From positions 1 to 32,938 of the forward strand of contig JAFMJY010000017.1 of assembly GCA_017853245.1 (NCBI GenBank): DNA of 32,938 nucleotides, given 5' to 3'. Below, one piece after another: positions 29,536 to 32,938 of this stretch. Source of the DNA: Burkholderiales bacterium. GTDB lineage: Bacteria > Pseudomonadota > Gammaproteobacteria > Burkholderiales > Usitatibacteraceae. Positions within the stretch are counted from its first letter, which is position 1, and each line of letters starts with the position of its first letter. Below the pieces are notes generated by a model. It was not told the DNA's origin. It was given only the letters and a program-made list of their open reading frames with translations, and ran no database searches. A program made the position numbers and the translations under genes.

Positions 29536-29562
29536 CCGGGCGCGACTTGCGCCGCGCCCGGC
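29535..29562. terminator. Perfect 10-bp hairpin between two convergent genes
   Basis: GCCGGGCGCG (29535-29544) pairs perfectly with CGCGCCCGGC (29553-29562) around an 8-base loop. The stem begins on the last base of the RNA methyltransferase stop and ends 10 bases before the esterase stop, so it could serve both strands. No T run follows on either strand, so it may act as an RNA 3' barrier or with Rho rather than as a classical intrinsic terminator. Confidence 0.55.
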
Positions 29563-29571
29563 CGGGCAGGG

Positions 29572-31470
29572 TCAGAACCGGACCGATACCGTGGCGGAGA
29601 TGGAGTCCTCGCTCACGCCTTGTCGGCTGTTCACCTTGGTGTACTGCAGGCCGTAGCCCAGCCAGCCCTCGATCGTGCCGCGCAGGCCGCCCGTCATCGT
29701 GATGAACGAGTTGTCGGCGGGCTGGTAGGCGGCGATGTCGTAGCTGTTCCCAGTGGAGAGCGACAGCGGCGTGGCGGTCACGAAGCGCTCGGACTTGGCG
29801 CGCTCGCGGTCGGCCGTGACACGGATGTACGGGGTGACGCTGCCGAGGTTGTACGAGGCGCGCACGCCGATGCCGGCGACTTCCGAGCGGCGAGTCTGGG
29901 AGTCGACCTTGAGCCCCGCCGAGCCGCCGCCGGATTCCGAGAAGCCCTCGACCTCGACGTTTTGGGAGGTCCAGGTCACGGCCGGCCCGACCGACAGCTT
30001 GTCGATGGTGAAGTCGTAGCCACCCTGCAGGGAGAAGGAGGAGTTGGAGCCGTCCGTGCTGGCGCGGGCGATGCGGTTGGAGACGCCCAGGGCAATGTTG
30101 CGCTCGACCTTGCGGAAGTCCGTTTGCGACAGGCTGCCGATGACGGTGCCGTAGAAGCCCTTGTGCTTCACGCTCGCAAACGCGGAGTAGGCCACTTCGG
30201 CAGCCTCGTAGCTGCCGAGGTTGCCGCCGAAATTGCCCTGGCCGCGGACGCGCCCGATGCCCAGGCCCAGCGTGGCTGCCTCGCTCGCCCGCATCGTCAC
30301 CCCCATGCCGTAGGAGCGGTTGGTGGCGTTGAGGCCATCCGTGCCGTTGCCACGGGCGATCTCGAAGCCGCCGTCGCCCACCGAGGCGAATGCCGCCAGG
30401 CGGCCAACCTTGGCCGATTGGCCCTGGGCGAGGCCATCGTTGATCGTCTGCACGTAGGCGCTACGCATGGCGAGCGGGGCCTCGGCGAGCAGCGAGTAGG
30501 CCGTGGGGCCTTCGATCAGCGACTTCGTGAAATCCGAGATGACGCGGTGGGCGCCAGTGGTCGGGTGCACGCTGTCGGCAAACGCGTAGGTGTTCTCCGC
30601 GTTGGGCGCGACGGTGTTCACGCCGGCGATGCAGAACTGGGCGCTGGCCGATGTCGTGATCGGCGGGAAGGGGCCGCAGGCCGGCGTCGTGATGTTGGTG
30701 AACCCGAACGAGGCCGGGTTGGTGCGGATCTCGGTGAACAGGGCGAACATGTCGACCGGGATCGGGCGCAACCCGGCGGTGCGAAGGCCCGCGAAGAGGG
30801 TCAGGTTATAGCCCGCGGCGGCCTGGCTGGCCTGGGCGCTGGCGGCGGCGCCGGAACTGAGCGCGAACGGCGTGCCTCCCAGGTCCGGCAGTGAAAAGAC
30901 GAGCACGTAGCGCGCGCCAGCTCCAAAGAGCCGGCCGATCTGGCCTACCTCGGCCTGCGCAGCCCCCAGGAACGCCGCCTGGAATTGGTCTGGCGTGATC
31001 TGGCCAGCGCCGAGACGGCTGAAGTTGTTCAGGAAGTCGTTGCCGCCAGCCCAGACGGCAAAGAGCGCGTTGGGGTCTGCGCGGCCGCCACTGCGCTGGA
31101 GATATTCGGTGATCTGAACCGAGACCGGCCGCTGGGCGAAGCCGGGCGGCGTGCTGGGGGAGTCGGTCGCGACCGTGGCGCCGCCCTGGGCGTAGATCCA
31201 GCCGCCTGCGTTCGAGGCGCCCGGCGTCACGCCGTAGTACTGGGAGATCAACTCGGACCAGACGGGGCCCGGGTTGGTGGTGAAGCGCCCCAGCGTGGCG
31301 ACGGTGGGCCCCGGCAGGCCGATGGCGGCCAGGAAGGGTCGGAAGTAACCCGCGTCGGACAGGCTGTCCCCGAACACCACGACGTTGGAGAATTTCGCGG
31401 CTTGGGCAGTGGGCGTGGCGACGGCGAGAGACAGCAACAAGGCGCTAAGGGCGCGGCGGACGGGCTTCAT
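29572..31470 (-). CDS. GDSL/SGNH esterase autotransporter (EstA-like)
   Basis: A 632-residue type Va secretion protein. A signal peptide (SALLLSLAVATPTAQA, cleavage near residue 24) is followed by a GDSL hydrolase passenger. FGDSLSDAG gives the nucleophile S36, an oxyanion glycine lies in YAQGGATV, the block III Asn is in GGNDFL, and the catalytic Asp and His are in DSVHPTTGAH. Two cysteines (ACGPFPP and AQFC), the only pair visible in the passenger, could form a disulfide. The last 280 or so residues form an autotransporter beta barrel (SYGMGVTMRASEAATLGLG onward) ending SISATVSVRF with the C-terminal Phe. An AGGAG lies 8 bases before the ATG. By analogy with EstA it would display a lipase or esterase on the cell surface; the substrate is not known. 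Confidence 0.92.
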   Translation of the reverse strand: MKPVRRALSALLLSLAVATPTAQAAKFSNVVVFGDSLSDAGYFRPFLAAIGLPGPTVATLGRFTTNPGPVWSELISQYYGVTPGASNAGGWIYAQGGATVATDSPSTPPGFAQRPVSVQITEYLQRSGGRADPNALFAVWAGGNDFLNNFSRLGAGQITPDQFQAAFLGAAQAEVGQIGRLFGAGARYVLVFSLPDLGGTPFALSSGAAASAQASQAAAGYNLTLFAGLRTAGLRPIPVDMFALFTEIRTNPASFGFTNITTPACGPFPPITTSASAQFCIAGVNTVAPNAENTYAFADSVHPTTGAHRVISDFTKSLIEGPTAYSLLAEAPLAMRSAYVQTINDGLAQGQSAKVGRLAAFASVGDGGFEIARGNGTDGLNATNRSYGMGVTMRASEAATLGLGIGRVRGQGNFGGNLGSYEAAEVAYSAFASVKHKGFYGTVIGSLSQTDFRKVERNIALGVSNRIARASTDGSNSSFSLQGGYDFTIDKLSVGPAVTWTSQNVEVEGFSESGGGSAGLKVDSQTRRSEVAGIGVRASYNLGSVTPYIRVTADRERAKSERFVTATPLSLSTGNSYDIAAYQPADNSFITMTGGLRGTIEGWLGYGLQYTKVNSRQGVSEDSISATVSVRF

Positions 31471-31584
31471 GGCGTTTCTCCTCTTGTGCGAGCCGTGGCG
31501 CTCCTGCGGCCTTGCGGGGTGGCTCTTGTCCCCGGCCGGCCCATGCGTAACCCCGGGCGCGCGGATTCTCTCATAGCTGGGGCG

Positions 31585-32406
31585 TCAAAACACCTTCCGC
31601 GTGAGATGGGCTTCGTGCAGCAGCGTCGTGGCAATTTCCTCGATCGATTTCGTGGTGGAGTCGAGGAACGCGATGCCGGCCGATTGCATGAGCCTCTCGG
31701 CTGCGGCCACCTCCTGGCGGCAATTGTCCATCGCGGCATACGTCGAGTTGGGGCGACGCTCGGTGCGGATCTGGTGCAGGCGCTCGGGCTGGATGGTGAG
31801 GCCCCAGGCCTTGTGCTTGAGCGGGATGATCGAGGGCGGCAGGCGCTTGGCGTCGAGATCCTCGGGGATGAGCGGATAGTTGGCCACCTTGAGCCCGAAC
31901 TGCATCGCCATGTAGAGGGAGGTCGGCGTCTTACCGCTGCGCGAGACGCCGACCAGAATCAACTCGGCTTCCTCCAGCGCCCGGTGGCTGACGCCGTCGT
32001 CGTGCGAGAGCGTGAAGTTGATGGCCTCCATCCGGTGGTCGTAGTCGTTCGTGTTGGCGGCGCTGTGGCTCTTGCCGATGGCGTGCGACGAGCGCTGCCC
32101 CAGCTCCTTCTCCAGTGGCACGATGAAGCGCTCGAAGACGTCGAGGACCAAGGCGTCGGCCTGGCTGATTTCCGCGCGCACGGCCTCATCTACCAGCGAC
32201 GTGAACACCAGGGGCCGCTCGCCGCTCTCGCGATGGGCTGCGCCGATCTGGCCCACGGCGTCCCGGGCCTTGGAGGGGCTGTCGATGAAGGGTAGCGTCG
32301 TGCGGTTGCGGCCAACGCCGTCGAACTGGGCCATCAGGGATGAGCCCAGCGTCTCGACGGTAATGCCCGTGCTGTCGGAAATGAAAAAAACGTGGCGCTG
32401 CGGCAT
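31585..32406 (-). CDS. ppsR: PEP synthase regulatory protein (bifunctional kinase/pyrophosphorylase)
   Basis: PpsR inactivates PEP synthase by ADP-dependent phosphorylation of a threonine and reactivates it by Pi-dependent dephosphorylation. The 273-residue length equals the family norm from the ATG at 32406, which has GGAG 6 bases upstream; an ATG nine codons earlier lacks this. FFISDSTGITVETLGSSLM is the conserved start and GVSRSGKTPTSLYMA is the P-loop. Divergence from ppsA, its target gene, is the usual arrangement and supports the assignment. The usual neighbour on the downstream side is the RNA methyltransferase; here the esterase gene lies between. Confidence 0.96.
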   Translation of the reverse strand: MPQRHVFFISDSTGITVETLGSSLMAQFDGVGRNRTTLPFIDSPSKARDAVGQIGAAHRESGERPLVFTSLVDEAVRAEISQADALVLDVFERFIVPLEKELGQRSSHAIGKSHSAANTNDYDHRMEAINFTLSHDDGVSHRALEEAELILVGVSRSGKTPTSLYMAMQFGLKVANYPLIPEDLDAKRLPPSIIPLKHKAWGLTIQPERLHQIRTERRPNSTYAAMDNCRQEVAAAERLMQSAGIAFLDSTTKSIEEIATTLLHEAHLTRKVF

Positions 32407-32476
32407 AGGGTCTCCATGGGGGCTTCGCGGCATGAACCAGCCCTGATGGCAGTCAAGGCCGAACGGAAGCCTTCGC

Positions 32477-32482
32477 TATAAT
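32477..32482 (+). promoter_or_regulatory. Predicted -10 box of ppsA
   Basis: A perfect TATAAT, giving a start near 32489 and a leader of about 49 bases. The -35 hexamers at 17 (CAAGGC) and 19 (GTCAAG) bases are weak matches, so an activator could be involved. Confidence 0.55.
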
Positions 32483-32537
32483 TGCAAAATTCGCCTTGCC
32501 CGTCACTCTCCTCTTCCCGCGCTGCCATCGAGGGCCC

Positions 32538-32938
32538 ATGCAAAACGCCTATGTCCTTCCCCTCGACTCGCTGCGCATGGCCGACGTGCCCCGCGTCGGT
32601 GGCAAGAACGCCTCCCTTGGGGAGTTGATCAGCCAGCTATCGGCGGCCGGTGTGCGAGTGCCGGGCGGGTTCGCCACCACGGCCCTGGCCTACGAAGACT
32701 TCCTGAACGCGGGTGGCCTCAAGGCGCGCATCGACGCGCTGCTCGACCAACTTGATGTGGACGACGTGAAGGCCCTGGCGGAGGCGGGCGCGAAAATCCG
32801 CGGCTGGGTGCTGCAGGCGCCGCTTCCCGAGCGGCTCGAGCGTGAAATCCGGCAGTCGTACTTGCAACTCGCCGGTAGTGACGGCGAGATGAGTTTTGCG
32901 GTGCGCTCCTCGGCCACGGCCGAAGACCTGCCCGACGC
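32538..32938 (+). CDS. ppsA: Phosphoenolpyruvate synthase, N-terminal part (cut by the window end)
   Basis: PEP synthase makes phosphoenolpyruvate from pyruvate and ATP in gluconeogenesis. Only the first 133 codons are here. They match the ATP-grasp-like nucleotide-binding domain: VGGKNASLGELI near residue 20, VPGGFATTALAYEDFL, and FAVRSSATAEDLPDA at the window end, which contains the conserved RSSA(T)xED stretch of PEP-utilizing enzymes. The phosphohistidine and PEP-binding domains lie beyond the window. It is divergently transcribed from its regulator ppsR. Confidence 0.96.
   Translation, partial: MQNAYVLPLDSLRMADVPRVGGKNASLGELISQLSAAGVRVPGGFATTALAYEDFLNAGGLKARIDALLDQLDVDDVKALAEAGAKIRGWVLQAPLPERLEREIRQSYLQLAGSDGEMSFAVRSSATAEDLPD

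Noticed and set aside
31471-31584. Promoter or terminator in the gap between ppsR and the esterase
   Set aside because: Apart from the esterase Shine-Dalgarno and GC-rich short palindromes such as GGCCGGCC, no -35/-10 pair with fair spacing and no hairpin followed by T residues was found.

Overview
The window is high-GC and almost wall-to-wall housekeeping genes. It looks like a chromosomal segment of a betaproteobacterium: smc-zipA-ligA are joined, the map-glnD pair diverges from rpsB-tsf-pyrH-frr, that cluster runs on through uppS-cdsA-dxr-rseP-bamA-lpxD-fabZ-lpxA-lpxB-rnhB-rRNA methyltransferase, and ppsR diverges from ppsA. The genus cannot be fixed from the sequence alone. I see no tRNA, rRNA, insertion sequence, prophage, CRISPR array or integration scar, and no gene-free stretch longer than about 230 bases.

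Layout. (1) Positions 1-2131, minus strand: the first 25 codons of dapC at the window edge, a SAM-dependent methyltransferase with a C-terminal helical tail, a RidA-family protein and queF. (2) 2131-11490, plus strand: a tight seven-gene run, smc, zipA, ligA, galU, a hypoxanthine-guanine phosphoribosyltransferase, a methylthioinosine/methylthioadenosine-type phosphorylase and a small membrane protein. The gaps are from -4 to +10 bases, so this is probably one operon. It joins chromosome segregation, division and DNA ligation to UDP-glucose synthesis and purine salvage. (3) 11503-14935, minus strand: map followed by glnD. (4) 15016-29535, plus strand: a fifteen-gene translation and envelope supercluster behind a strong promoter with a structured rpsB leader. 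It makes S2, EF-Ts, UMP kinase and ribosome recycling factor, then undecaprenyl diphosphate, CDP-diacylglycerol, MEP-pathway isoprenoid precursor, the site-2 protease RseP, the outer-membrane assembly factor BamA, the early lipid A enzymes, RNase HII and a SpoU-type RNA methyltransferase. (5) 29572-32406, minus strand: a secreted GDSL esterase autotransporter and ppsR, the PEP synthase regulator. (6) 32538 to the end: the start of ppsA.

Two departures from the usual betaproteobacterial order stand out. The periplasmic chaperone gene skp/ompH, normally between bamA and lpxD, is absent (only 16 bases separate them). A GDSL autotransporter gene sits between the RNA methyltransferase and ppsR. 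The most interesting non-coding signal is between queF and smc: predicted face-to-face overlapping promoters, then a 13-bp hairpin and a second, overlapping 7-bp hairpin immediately before a TTG start codon of smc. I found no convincing new multi-gene system here, and the findings are scored accordingly.
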